Part shown: in pieces, positions 22,470 through 34,972 of the stretch
Position numbering within the stretch: the first letter of the stretch is position 1
How the letters are laid out: each line of letters opens with the position of its first letter
NCBI GenBank assembly: GCA_036873135.1
Contig: JAPTYO010000027.1
Location: 1,817,195 to 1,881,194 of the forward strand
DNA: 64,000 nt
DNA from: Clarkia xantiana subsp. parviflora
Lineage: Eukaryota; Streptophyta; Magnoliopsida; Myrtales; Onagraceae
Reading direction: 5' to 3'
Notes under the pieces: generated by a model
Database searches by the model: none
The model's input: the letters and a program-made list of their open reading frames with translations, nothing else
Told to the model about the DNA's origin: nothing
Translations under genes and position numbers: made by a program

Positions 22470-23072
22470 TGTAAGCATATGGTAATGGGGATCGTAGTTG
22501 GTAGCCCATAATATGTATAGTTTACCTAATGAACTTGGGTAAATTTCATATTAGGGTAATTTGTCTAGACCCAAATCCCAATTGACATGGGAGGCCCAAA
22601 ATTGGGCCTCCCCAAATACATAGGCCGACCGAAACCCTAGGTGGGTTAAAGTGGACTTTTGTCACTTTACTCCTCCTATAAATAAGAGGTGTTAGGGGAT
22701 TTTTATGGTTAATTACAATTCCCTCACAAAAGTGTTTTAGAGAGTAAAACCCTCAACCCCACACCTTGATAGTTTCGGCCGAACCATATCCCTCACCAAG
22801 GGTGTGCCAAATTGCCTTCGAGCAAACTCTCTAGAGATCTGTCCCCGCACCAAGAATCGATCAGTGGCTTTGATGTGAAGCTTACACCACGTAGGGCTTC
22901 TCTAACAAGAACCTCTACGGGTCCCGACCAGAGGATCGTGAATTCCCTCGTGAGAAGATATTGGGTCTACGGATCACCTTAAAGGTATGTCTGAAACTTC
23001 CGCTGCGTAATTCCAATTACTAGCACGTACCTTGTTTAAGTATTCGTAGTGATTAATCCCCGTAATCTAACA
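22470..23072 (+). repeat. 3' LTR of copia 1
   Basis: 603 bp, TGTAAGCATATGG...CCGTAATCTAACA, preceded by the polypurine tract GAGTGGGAGC. TATAAATAAG at 22,677-22,686 is the TATA box. It is similar to the LTRs of copia 2, 3 and 4. Confidence 0.9.
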
Positions 23073-23591
23073 AGTTTCGTGTTTGACACGTATGCTAGAA
23101 AGTTGAGGATGTAGCCGCATTTTATAATTTACTTGGAAGTAGAATTATGTATGCAAGAATAAGTTCCTCGGAACATTAGACGCATGACGAGTAAGCATGA
23201 GTGTGGTTTGTGTGATGAATGTTACTTGCGTATGATGATTTACATGGATAGTAGAATTATTTATGCATGAGTAAGTTCATCGGAATAATTTTTCCAAAAT
23301 AAAAAGGGTCTTGGGAAAGCCAAGATCAGCTATGCTTGTTTTAAAATTCCCGTTTCGGTAATTTGTGATTAAAACTGTTTTTAAAGACTGGTCTATTGGA
23401 TTGAAGACGACAGTAATATGAGCTCTTTCACAACCATCTTCCATTGGTTTACTGGTGGTCGGTTGGTTTAGATGATTGAGGAATCGTTACTTGCCTCATT
23501 CCATCTTAATAGATATCTGATGTAAGAAATTTTTTCTCAAAATGTTATTGTCTCCCTGATTTTGCGTGATTATCAATGTGTTAGTTTTCAT

Positions 23592-24219
23592 GGACGAACC
23601 GATACATTTCTATGAACCTCGAATCTGGACGACCTGGATTATGATGCATGGAGAGATAATGTTATAGAGCTCCTGATCGCTGCGGATCTTGACGATCAAG
23701 TCAATCCGAAAGCGAAAAGGATGAGCTTGGACGAATATGGAAACCCGCATGAGAGCAACAGCAAGAAAAGGTTGAGAAATGATCATAGTGCACGATAGTT
23801 AATTCTCTCGCAACTGTCAACTGAAGTAGAAAGAGAGTTTATACAACTCAGCAAATTGCATCTTTGGTGTGCCATATCGCTTCGGTAAAGGTAAGGCTGC
23901 TGAAGCACGAGCCTTAATGGATGAATACTACAGTATTCTATGAAGTGATGACGGTGTTATAGCCTTATATGATCCCGTTGACGAGTTAGACGTATGGACA
24001 AGGGCTCGGAAAGTAATGAGGATGTTTCCTCTTTTTTATGTTTTGTTGACGAAAAAGGGCTCACGCGTCTGATCACATCGATTAAGATGACAATAGACCT
24101 ATTCGAAGCGGATCATAAAGAAGGAAACTTTCCGAAAGAACCCGAGGTATTTGATGACAGATTCATTGATATGCTGAAAAGCTTGGCAACCCCCGGCAAC
24201 AAAAGGTCTAAACGATGAT
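23592..24219 (+). pseudogene. Extra small ORF in copia 2 (unknown)
   Basis: An ATG at 23,592 opens a short reading stretch (MDEPIHFYEPR); one base of shift then gives a well-formed stretch with LDDLDYDAWRDNVIELLIAADLDDQ and KAKRMSLDEYGNPHESNS up to a TAG near 23,800. A second frame, 23,994-24,219, encodes FVDEKGLTRLITSIK, LFEADHKEG, FDDRFIDMLKSLATPG and ends in a basic NKRSKR. The second part is kept in copia 3 (56,176-56,370) with few changes. The W-x-x-N-V-x-x-L-L pattern could be the start of a copia gag, but no capsid or CCHC knuckle follows. I do not recognise the second part. Confidence 0.5.
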
Positions 24220-25440
24220 CCGGTGCGATAACCACCATGATAACTGTACCTCCAAGGTACGACTCGTTTACCACATATATAAAACACGAAACATTTTATT
24301 TGACGCAAGTCATCTGATACAATTCACTTGTGAATTTCTTTTCAGGTGATTTGCTGAACGTGGTTATGACAACCTGTCCATCATTCTTCTTCGTGATTGC
24401 TTCAAGTTTGAGATCTGAGACCCCAGTATTTTTTATGTTGGATTTCTTATTTTTCAATTTTATGTTTGAATTTTGGTTGATAATATTTCGGATTTATTGA
24501 ATAAAGTAGTAACCATTCGATTCGAAATGAGTTCTGCTTATCAAGATAAATCGACTAGGTTAAACGGGATCAATCCGAAAATACAACTAAACCAAAGTAT
24601 TAAGGCTATTTGAGATGGCCGAATCAAACAAATCCGTACATCTTCTCCTACATCTAATTCCTTGGGTAAAATCAAAATGCCATTAAAATCCATCAAATGC
24701 GTAGCTCTAAAAATGAACCGATTGTAAATCTTTCTTTATTATTAGTACTACATTGAATGAATAATCAGTAATGATGATCATGTGAGAAACCGATTGGATT
24801 AAATTGAATTAAATTCAGAAATGAAACGATTTAACCATGAGTTAAAACTTTGGTAAATAGCGCACCGCGCGTGTGGACCTCGAAAGGTGGAACACATCGT
24901 TTCAAAATACAAGTTTAATGATGAAATGTTTTAATGATTAAGTGTTGATTTTCTTTTGCATCCCTTCGGAAAAAACTTATTGATTACATTTACATCGGTA
25001 AGAAGTATGCTTCATAAACTACCACGACCTTGTAAAAGTATCAACTGGCGCATAAGATGAAAACCCAAAATTCTCAGTTCGGAGATGGGATAAAATCTCT
25101 GAGATAAGTTTGCAAACGAAGAAGAATGAAGTCGGTTAAACGATTTCCTTCTATACGCCTTGAACGATAAGTCATGCTAGGCATTCAAATCAAATGACAC
25201 ACTTCAAAAAGCACAGTTCATAAACATAATGTTAGAGTCAATCTATCAAACATTCCCTATGGGATGAAAAAGATGATTCACATATATGTATAACTGTGTT
25301 CCAATGAAATCGGTAAGACACGTCGCCATATAAGCTAAAGAATGATAATGAGTTAAATCATATCATACTGCGACATTAATTTACACATTAAACAAGTATT
25401 TAGACAAAGAGTACATTAACTACTATTCGAAATACATGTT
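24220..25440 (+). other. Non-coding filler in copia 2
   Basis: About 1.2 kb of AT-rich sequence where copia gag, protease and integrase should be. Collinear with 56,371-57,510 in copia 3. No open frame of note. Confidence 0.6.
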
Positions 25441-27640
25441 TATAGCTTGGGAAAATGGTACCGTGGTCGAACATGAGACATTACATAACTTAAGGACGAA
25501 TTTCCAATGCATCGTCAGTTTCAAACAGATATAGTCTTGATTTAACTGGAGCAGGATTACATTGACAATCAGGTCCCACTTACTTCGAGTGGGAGATTTT
25601 AACCGGCAACTCATGTGAATGACATGGTAGATGATAATGGAAACATTTTCATAGTAAATCCAATGGGAGGAATAAAACCTACCACACGAAATCACTGTTG
25701 CTGTAGAGACGAATCAAGTTGAACCTGATAGTCACGTTGTTGAACCACTTGATGAAAATCCAATAATGCCACAACTACTTATACTAGCCATTGTTCCCAG
25801 TGGGAGTGATCCGACCAAATTGGTTCCAGGTCCTAGTGATCAAGGAATTCATCTCGGAAGTAAAACCTAGAGACCAAGAGGTCGTCCGAGGAAAGTTGTA
25901 GGTCAAGGTTCAAGCACTGCTCTTGTTCCCATTGGGAGTGATGCTCTGACAAGAAGCATTATTCCGAGTGGGAGAAACGTTCAGACTAAAAATGGGATCA
26001 ACATGCCAAGACGAAAGTCAAAGGCATCGAACTTCTCCTAAGAAGTATCCCATCGAGAAAGGGAAAAAAAACTTCACTCTAACAACTGTTGACGAGCATT
26101 GAAAAGGTCTCAAATGGAGAAATGGAGGAAAACAATAAAAGAGAGAGATCGCCTAAATGAAAACCATTAGTCTACAGTTGATTTACCTACTAACCATAGG
26201 GGCACAAGGATACGGTGAGTCCTGAAAAGGAGATTCACCATTGATGGAAAAGTTCGGGCAATACAAAACCCGGCCTATTGTGAAAGGACGAAGCCAACTT
26301 CACAGAGTGGACTTTGATGAAACAAACTCACCGACTGTGCGTAAAACCACGGTTAGGGCCATTTATGGTCCTGGTCGCAGAACTCGATTACGAGCTGAAC
26401 CGAATAAATGTTAAAGACCGCGTTTCTCCTCGGAAACCCGGAGAAATAGATCTACATGGAGAAACCGGAGGGTTTCATCATTTTTGGTAACGAACGTAAA
26501 ATTTTCAAACTCCAAAGGTCCATTTACGGACTTAAACAGTCGTCTCGGCAATGGTACCGCAGATTACACGAGGAAATCGTAGGAAACGGATTCGTGAATC
26601 TTCACGAGGATCTGTGCGTGTATTATAAGACATTCGGGTCTAAGTATGTCATCTTAACCTTATACATGGACGACATACTCATTGCTGCAGACGACGTGAG
26701 CTTTATGAACAAGTGAAAGTCCTGTTTGGCATCTGAATTCGAGATGAAAGACATGGGAGAGGCCACATACATCTTAGGCATTAAAATTGCTAGAGATCGC
26801 GCTACCCGGAAATTATGTCTAACTCAAGAAGCTTATATCAACAAATTGTTGAAAATGTTCAGATTACAAGATGCCAAACCCGTGGATACGCCGGTGGTGT
26901 TTGGGTGCGCACTGTTGAAACGTGAAAGCCCCAAGAACCTGGCAGAGCGAGAACAGATGAAGGCTGCAGACTATTTAAGCATGGTCGGTAGTCTCATGTA
27001 CGCCAAGCAATGCACCCGTCCGGACATCTGTTACGTCGTGGGCCTAGTAGCACGATTCCAATTTGATCCTGGCTATCAACAATTAAAGGCTGTAAATTGA
27101 ATTATTCGTTATCTGAAATGTACTGCCGACTACGCACTGTGCTATGAGGGCAAGACGTAAGAATTGACCGGTTACAGTGACACCGACCATGGTGGTGATC
27201 CGAATGATCGTAAGTCCATCACATGAGAAGTCTTTCTCCTTGCTAATGCTGCCATTTCATGGACGAGCAAGAAGCAAACATGTGTCGCGTTGTTTACAAT
27301 GGAATCGGAATTCGTAGCTCTCTCCAAAAACGCATAGGAAGCGGTCTGGCTGAAAAGGCTTCTAACTGCACTGCTTGGTGAAGAAGGCGTGAATAAACCC
27401 GTCGTGGTACACTCTGACAGTTAGCCAACTATTGCGGCAGTGAAGAATCCGAAGTACCATAGAAGGACTAACACATTTATGTGAAATATTTTTATGCTAA
27501 ATCTATGGTAGAAGACAATACAATCACTTTGGAATACTTGACCACTGATAACATGGTTGCGGACCCATTAACTAAACAACTACGCAGGGAGATATTCGAA
27601 AAGCATGTAAAACTGCTTGGATTGCGTAGGGTTTAAAAGT
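25441..27640 (+). pseudogene. Copia 2 pol remnant: reverse transcriptase and RNase H
   Basis: Pol homology begins near 25,445 in the integrase tail. Many stops and shifts precede RT. The best open parts are 26,456-26,716 (SIYGLKQSS, YMDDILIAAD with both catalytic Asp kept) and 26,726-27,100 (FEMKDMGEATYILGIKI, CTRPDICYVV). RNase H ([31 protein letters not shown]) has several in-frame stops. It is more damaged than copia 1. Confidence 0.88.
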
Positions 27641-28763
27641 GGCATGTATCTGTGATAACATTTTGATAATTGAAAGTTACATTTTTAATAAACAAGAGAA
27701 CTGCAATCGAGTTTATGATCCATCGACGTCATAATGTTTGAATACATCAGATTTACGGTCTATAAACTAAGTCGTAGGAGGACGCAATCCTCTGCCAAAC
27801 TATGTCGAATGTGGGCCTTATCTAATCGCACACGTACGGTCGTCTTGCGGTGGAGGGAGGCCTCTACCTAGCAAGGCTGGCTAAGAATCAGGGGGATAAA
27901 CCTGATTACGCAAGACGATTATCTAGTTTCGAAGTAATTCGACATGATCTTCGTTTTTGCAAATCGCCGTGATGAACTCCGTTCGTCATTAAACCACATT
28001 CTGTGCCAGATGAAAATCTGCGATAGCATGATTGACATATCCCATTCTTGTCAACTTAAAAGTTCAGGTATGCTATCGACGCGTATTTCATACTACGCGT
28101 GCCATGTTCGACCACGGGGTCACAGCTCGGTTGTGGTAGAAAATAATCCTCGTGATTTTAATGGGCGCAAACTTCTTCACCTCGAGCGTGTGATTGATCC
28201 CGGGAGCCTTATGAAGAGGCACCTGAGGTATCCTCACGAACTCTAAACTCATATCTAAGGTCAGGCTCAATGTTCGCTTCCTGGCGTACAAGCGTAGTGC
28301 TGAACAAAAAGGCCCAGTGACCACGTCTTTGGAAACCGGTTGAGTTTGGCTAAGGATATGAGCGATGGGGATGGTCAAGCTCACTTGTAATTCACCGACT
28401 CTTGTATTCACTAGGTGGCCACCAACCGAATATTAGTTGAAGGTTGTGAATACTTGTACGGATGCCTTGGAGAAGTCCTCCTATGCGGAGACTAGGCAAA
28501 TGGAGAATTAACAGTTGACCTAGGTTAGAGCGCAACACTATATTGTTTATAACAGATTGATTGAAGAAAGGGAATCAACGTTCCGCGGGCGCTACAACAC
28601 TCCTAACAGATGAGTAGAACGATGCCCGTCGTGTTCGTCGGTCGCACGGCAAACCTCGTATGAACTATTTGGAAGAAAGGGCAAGATAAAATGAGTGAAA
28701 TGTTGATGTTGATTTTGGCGACAATACATTAACAGGCACCCTCCCATTGCGACGAGTGGGAGC
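27641..28763 (+). other. Post-pol tail of copia 2
   Basis: Collinear with 21,281-22,469 and 60,125-61,232. It ends in the polypurine tract GAGTGGGAGC. Confidence 0.6.
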
Positions 28764-29362
28764 TGTAAGCATATGGTGATGGGCGCCTTAAATAAAAGCC
28801 CATTATATGTATATGTTACCTAAGACAATTGGGTAAATGTAACATTAGGACATTGGGCCAGACCCAAATCCCAATTGACATGAGAGGCCCAAAATATGGG
28901 CCTCCCTTATGCATAGGCTGACCGAACTTATTAGTGGGGGTAAAATGGACTTTTGTCCACTTTACTCTCCTATAAATAAGAGGTGTTAAAGGTTTTATTA
29001 GGTTAATCCTTAATCCCTCCTTGGAGTGTTTTAGAGAGAAAAACCCTCTTCCCCATAACACCATATCCGGCCGAACCACTACTTCACCTAAGGGTGTGCT
29101 AATTTGCCTTCGAGCAAACACTCCGGAGATCCGTCCCTGCCAAGAATCTATCAGAGGCTTTGTTGTGGAGAGTATACCGTGTAGGGCTTCCTTAACAAGA
29201 ACCTCTACGGCTGCCGACCGGAGGACCGTGAACTCCCTGCTACAGGATCTTGGGACTACATATTATGTCTGAGGTATGTGCGAATCTTCCACTGAGTAAT
29301 ATCGATTACTAGCATGTACCATGTTTATAGTATCCGTAGTGATTACTCCCCGTAATCTAACA
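28764..29362 (+). repeat. 3' LTR of copia 2
   Basis: 599 bp, TGTAAGCATATGG...ATCTAACA. TATA box TATAAATAAG at 28,971-28,980. The flanking target duplication would be GCCAC (29,363-29,367); its partner is off-window. Confidence 0.9.
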
Positions 29363-29760
29363 GCCACTGGAGGCTTTACCTTTCTGCACCGTCAATGGAG
29401 GCACCGCTAATAGAGGCACCGCCGACAGAGGCTCTACCTTTCTACATTGCTAACAGAGGCACTGCCAACAGGGGCACCGCCGACACAGGCTCTACTTTCT
29501 GCATCGCCAATAGGGGCACACCGCCAACAGGGGCACACTGCCAATAGGGGCAGACAGCGAACAGGGGCGCACCGCCAATAGGGGCACCACCGCCAACAGG
29601 GGCAAGCGAACGGAGGCACCGCCAATAGGGGCACCGCCGACCGAGGCTTTACTTTTTCGCACTACCAACGGAGGCATCGCCAACAGGGGCACCGCTCACG
29701 AAGGTTCCACTTTCCGCATCACCAACAGGGGCACAGCTGACAGAGATTCTACTCTTTCGA
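29363..29760. repeat. Minisatellite of GGGGCACCGCC type
   Basis: Irregular units of about 18-40 bp such as GGGGCACCGCCAACAG and GGAGGCACCGCCGAC, with interspersed GAGGCTCTACTTTCTGCA blocks. Cys/Pro-rich frames on the minus strand are by-products of the repeat. Confidence 0.8.
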
Positions 29761-30559
29761 ACCGTCAATAAAGCCAAAGGCTACCTTGGAGACTCGAAGA
29801 CTCAAAAGAAAGACAGACTTCTCATCCAAAATTCGGTGTTTCCTTGTCTTTGGACGAATCCTCTCTAACATGTTTTACTGGAATCATCCCAAAGATGTGC
29901 ATACTGTAAACACCTAATTTTGAACCACGTGTGACACGCATGATGTGTGGCACACCTAAAAGGGAAAATATCCATATATGGCAAGTCGAGAAGCTTCCAT
30001 GAATGCTTCAGCGTATATTAGGATATTATATATATTTATTATTAAGAATAAATTAGCAGTATTTATTTCCTTATTAGATTAGAATATTTAGCATTTATTA
30101 GGAAAATAAATCAGTGTAAGTTACTGCTTAATTAGTTCAAGACTAGGTACAATATATAGGAGTCTAATTCTACATGTCAAAGGGACAGTAAAAAAAATCT
30201 ACGAAAATCGACAGAAATGAATAAGAGAGGAATCAAATGTGTTTACCGGTAAACATCGTGACTTGTTTTGTTGCTTGTGCATAGAGTAAATTTTCTACCT
30301 GTGAAATTTCCAGTGAAATTTCAAGAGAAAGAATGAAAGAGAATGTAATAGAACAAATGTATTGGTCATTGGTGGGGTCCTAAACCACTTTCTATAGAAA
30401 TTTCACATAGTTTCTATCCCCACTATTGTAGTGCATAATAAGTTAACTAACCTCTTAAGTTATTATTGTGATTATTTATTTATTTTTAGTTTATTTTGGT
30501 CTTCTTCCTCAAACAGCCGTGCCTCCATAGCCGGTACCCTCCCCTTCGTTCTTCTCGTC
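29761..30559. other. AT-rich region with an LTR-like start
   Basis: TGTAAACACCTAATTTTG near 29,911 resembles the start of some plant LTRs, but no matching second copy is present. No gene seen. It continues at 35,250 after the hAT-type insertion. Confidence 0.3.
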
Positions 30560-30567
30560 CTTCCAAC
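30560..30567. repeat. 8-bp target duplication of the hAT-type element, left copy
   Basis: CTTCCAAC here and at 35,242-35,249. Eight bases is the hAT signature. Confidence 0.85.
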
Positions 30568-31642
30568 CAGGCACGGATGCAGTAGGGGGCGAGTGTGGGC
30601 AGCTGCCCCCGCTGGGATTTTTATAATTAATAGATATATTCCATATAAATTTAATAATTTTCACTTTTACTCCATTAGGTTACAATTTGCCCCATCTGAT
30701 TTTCAGATTGCCCATTTGACCATCAAATTTGCCTTATTGAATTATGAAATCTGAAATTAAGTACATACACTTTTATAGTACAGAAACAGAAAGCAGACAT
30801 AGTTCATCATAAGAAATTAGAAGAAATTGAACTTATGGATAATTAGAAAGTCAAGATTCAACATATATATAATAATATATTCATATGTACCATATTTCAC
30901 AAATTTGATCTGACCAAATTCAGAAGATACAAATATGCACTACCAATAACTTACTAAAGTGGAATAAACTGTACAAATTCGGACAAAAAGAGACAATTCT
31001 TAAGTTGAAAACTCAAATTCACAGTTCCAGTCTTCAGAGCGAAAAAATCAAGACTCTTGAAGTGCCTAAAAAAAACTATATCAAATTCAACCTAATGCAT
31101 CACCTTCAGATCTAAACCTCTAACCAAAGGTAACTTCTCAACCACTGACCCAACAGAAGAGATTCAACCCATCAGAACCGAAAAATAAGTCTCGATCATG
31201 AAAGGTACCTCTAATTTCTTCTTAATCTCTTAAGCCAACAACTTGATAGCTCCGAAATCGCAGAAATTAAGCGCATGCAGATGCTAATTACTAGTGGTCG
31301 AATGTAAAGAGAGAGTATGAGAGGGAGGGGAGAACTAAGGCAGGGATGGAGAGAACTTAGGCATCATCTGCAGTTGATTATTTTTATTTTTTTTTGTAGA
31401 AGCGGCTGATTTCCTAGGCAGGGACGGAGAGAAAATCATCCGCCTCCGCGGTTGATTTTTTTGGTAGAAGCGTCTGTTAAAATGTAATCTAGGGTTGCTA
31501 GGCAATTTATTGCTTTAAATTAGAAGTTGATATGTTTAGTAGATATATATATACACCGTAATTGAGTTAGGGTGGGCTTCTTAATGTGGGCTTTTTAGAC
31601 TCTATTATTAGACCATTAATGGTATGATTAATTTTTCGCTGT

Positions 31643-31651
31643 GATGACTGG
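31643..31651. repeat. 9-bp target duplication of the Mutator-like element, left copy
   Basis: GATGACTGG here and at 34,973-34,981, directly outside the inverted repeats. Confidence 0.92.
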
Positions 31652-34600
31652 GAGAAAGTATTTCATGCGACGGCTATTCCACGTCACTAGTGCCACATGG
31701 AGCGACATACATATTAGATTTGGAAAAATTTACACCTCATCAAGAATTTAGTTAGATGGAATTATCTCCTAAAATATTGTTTGACTACAGCCAACTTTTA
31801 GGAAAAATATTAAATACAAATTAATTAATACATTTCCTAACAAGTTATCACTAATTCCCGCTAAACTCTAATTAGTGAATTTCATTAAGGATTTAGTTAT
31901 CTTTTAGTAGTCGTCTCAAGGCAAAACTTCTAGCGTTTAATTATTTTTTTTATTATTTATCAACATCTTTATATCTTATAATTCATAAATAGTGATTAAA
32001 CTAATAAAGTAAAATTGCATTTCATAAGAGACTGACAATTATCAACTAAAAGCTTCAAATATAATCATTACGAACATAAAATATATATAGTACTAGTGTT
32101 ATTGTGCGAGAACATATAATAAAGTAGAAAAGTTACACTAAATTGAAAAAATACTATGCATTATTAATAGTAGTTCTTATTTGAAAAACTAGATGAATCG
32201 ATGCAGATTATGGAGCCATCAGTGTTCCTTAAGAAAGTCCTCAACCTGCAAATAAATTAAATTTTTAATTATTATTAGTTTAAGGAATATTATTGTGTAT
32301 ACAAACAAGTATAATTTTCAAAACATACACTTACTTTGATTATTTTGACTACCGCTTAATAAAAAATCCGGAAAATCATACTGCATAAAATTCACAAATA
32401 ATTAATAAACAAATATTATTTAAATTATAAACAAAGGTTAATAAAAGTACCTGATTATAAATTGTCATAGGATCATTCTCCTGTAACAATTGCATGTAGC
32501 TAAAGTTTGACACAGTAGCCTACATCGAACATACAAATTAGTTTTAGAATTAAACATATATAAGAATTAAAATTATGTTAGTTTTTTAAGACAAATTCAC
32601 TATTAATTATTCTGATATAAAGTTTAAGATAAATACCTGAGATGATTGGATGATTTTTGGTTTCCGTACTCCCTTGACTTTCTTCTTGTTCTTCTTTTCT
32701 AATTGACTTTTAATTCTTGCATTTGTCAAACCTTTTCTCTTGACACGCAGTGGATCCAATATTGGCACTTCAGTAGATTTTTCAGAGTTTTCATTGCAGG
32801 TACTTTCATGTGCATGAGTTCTAGGACTACATGCTACAGAATTCTCTATGAGTGCCATGGCTTCAATCATCTTTCCGCGGAGAATTTCGGTTCATTCTTT
32901 GGTTTTTGATGCCTTGTCAAAGAATTTCTGCCCTAAGAAGTTCAGCTCACTCAGTCGCAAAACTCGCGTACCATTCTCGTTCTCGGTGGTCGAGGGGATG
33001 AAAGTATATGCCACTTTGTCCCTAACGCTTTTTGTCCACCTCTCAAGTATATATCGTTTAGGGATTTCATTCACGTTATTGACAATAAGTAACCGCAAGG
33101 TATGAGAGCATAGTAATCCCAGAATCTCAAATAACTTGCAGCTACAAGAAAGTATTAGAGCAACCTTATCAAATTGCACAACATACTCCTTATTTTGTCC
33201 AAACTTAACCATCTTATAAGTGACAGAGTTTCCATCAACACTTTCTTCTGCACAGTTCATTCCCATGGCTTCAAAAAACTCCACCTCAAACATCTTATAT
33301 AATGCAAGAGTATAAACAATGGCAGCATGACCTAAAAGTCCTCCATAATTTGCTACTTTTGATGGCAAACCATTTTTACAACGAAAATCTTCATTAATCT
33401 CTTCTTGGCGCATTTCTTCTGCCTTTTTATCATAAAATTTCATCACTTGTATAAGAGACATGGATGTTTTCATGATTTGATGGAAGACGTTATTTGTGCT
33501 TTCACTTCTCTGAGTTGACTTCATTCTCGCTGAAAAAATATCCATACTAAATGCAGTGCACCACTTCATCCGGATGAAATGTAATCGTTTCAACCAAGAG
33601 TTATTCTCAAGGTTATGACTCTTTAACATATCATCCCAAGTAGATTGAAATTCATGTACATCGATACATCCACTAAGACACTTATTAAACTTCTTTTTAA
33701 AGTCGGAGTTTGCATAATACCCAGCAAGATGTTGTCGAGCATTTTTTGAAATGTGCCACAAGCATAAACGATGACGTGATAGTGGAAATACCTGTTCAAT
33801 TGAATTTGTCATTGCTTGATCCTGATCCGTGAAGATAGTCTTTGGTTGTTGACCTCCCATTGCTTCTTTAAATGTCTCAAACAACCATGTAAATGATTCT
33901 GTAGTCTCATTCTGTAGAAATGCACAACCAAACAATATATTCTTCCAATGATGATTAATCCCAACAAATGGAGCACAAATCAAGTTGTATTGATTAGTTC
34001 GGTATGTCGTATCAAACACAACTACATCTCCAAACGCATCATAATCAAGTTTCGACTTACCATCTCGCCAAAAGAAATTAACCATCCGGTTATGTTGATC
34101 TACTTGCACTGAGTAGAAAAAATGAGGGTCGGTTGTTTGCTTCCACCTGAAATGATTTATAATGCTTTGCCCATCTCCTGCATCGATCATCTTTTCTTTT
34201 TCGGTCCGTAAATGGTTATGGAGGTTTCTCTTGTCGAACCCCAGATTATTCTGCCCTCCAACCTCATTTGCTAAGAATGCAAATGATTTTACCGGCTTTA
34301 TCCCTGCATTTACCTTTGACTTAATAGTGGCTTTATCCCTGCATTTACCATTGACTAAAACCGATATGTAAGGCAAACCTGTTGTAGAAGTCATATGCTG
34401 TATCTTCGGACCCCATCAACTTCTTTCCCAATTCAGACTTTTCGAAATTTTCATCTAAGTTACCTTCATCAAATTCGTCAAAAATTTGATTTTCCACTCC
34501 TAATCCTCCACCCACGTCTATTTGATCCATCTGCTTTAAAAATGAAAACATATAGTTTCTTATGCATGAATAGAAAATAAAAGCTAAATTATTCAAGTTA

Positions 34601-34972
34601 AATTAAACAAATACAATAATATTCTAAAAAGTTACCTTACCTTTGTCTCGTGGCTAGAAAAAGAAGATTGCTTGTTTGCTTGTAAAATTTTGCTGTAGTT
34701 TCACAGATTAGCATTTGAGGGAAGTTGTATATTTCTATTATCATTTTTAGCGGGAATTGGTGATAACTTGGAGGGAAATGTATTAATTAATTTGTATTTA
34801 ATATTTTTCCTAAAAGTTGGCAGGGAAAGTTGGCTGTAGTCAAACAATATTTTAGGAGATAATTTCATCTAACTAAATTCTTGATGAGGTGTAAATTTTT
34901 TCAAATCTAATATGTATGTCGCTCCACGTGGCACTAGTGACGTGGAATAGCCGTCGCATGAAATACTTTCTC
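31652..34972 (-). mobile_element. Mutator-like element (MULE) with FAR1-type transposase
   Basis: 3.3 kb with long terminal inverted repeats (about 31,652-31,865 and 34,746-34,972) that start GAGAAAGTATTTCATGCG. The 9-bp duplication GATGACTGG is perfect. One multi-exon transposase gene fills the interior on the minus strand. It sits inside the hAT-type element. Confidence 0.93.
32219..34530 (-). pseudogene. MULE transposase, FAR1/FHY3-related, broken
   Basis: A predicted ATG at 34,530 opens MDQIDVGGGLG and then YDFYNRFALHIGFS, the start of a FAR1 DNA-binding domain. After this the Cys/His part of that domain is missing, and a second frame (34,394-32,892) carries the rest: KVNAGIKPVKSF, the MULE catalytic core (VVFDTTYRTNQY, IFTDQDQAM, LWHISKNARQHL) and a SWIM zinc finger (CSCKLFEILGLLCSH). 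A TGA at 32,894-32,892 interrupts the frame. Coding then goes on in the same frame to about 32,638, with small exons near 32,525-32,455, 32,385-32,335 and 32,248-32,219 inferred from AG/GT borders. Jittery- and FAR1-like proteins share this layout. The stop and the lost domain suggest an inactive copy. Confidence 0.85.

Larger units (their letters stand above)
18767..23072 (+). mobile_element. Copia 1: Ty1/copia element, 3' part
   Basis: Integrase end, reverse transcriptase, RNase H, a 1.2-kb non-coding tail and a 3' LTR. Its left part is cut off by element A and the window edge. It sits inside copia 2: sequence after 23,072 matches the internal region of copia 3 at about 55,595 onward, so AGTTT (23,073-23,077) should be the target duplication. 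Confidence 0.85.
23073..29362 (+). mobile_element. Copia 2: decayed Ty1/copia element, 3' part
   Basis: Collinear with copia 3 from about 55,595 to 61,828: leader, a small extra ORF, non-coding filler, end of integrase, RT, RNase H, tail, LTR. Gag, protease and most integrase are absent in both, so the loss is older than their split. Its 5' end is outside the window because copia 1 is inserted at 23,072/23,073. Confidence 0.85.

Noticed and set aside
29434..29692. Cys/Pro/Ala-rich open frames on the minus strand
   Set aside because: By-product of the minisatellite; no start context or homology.
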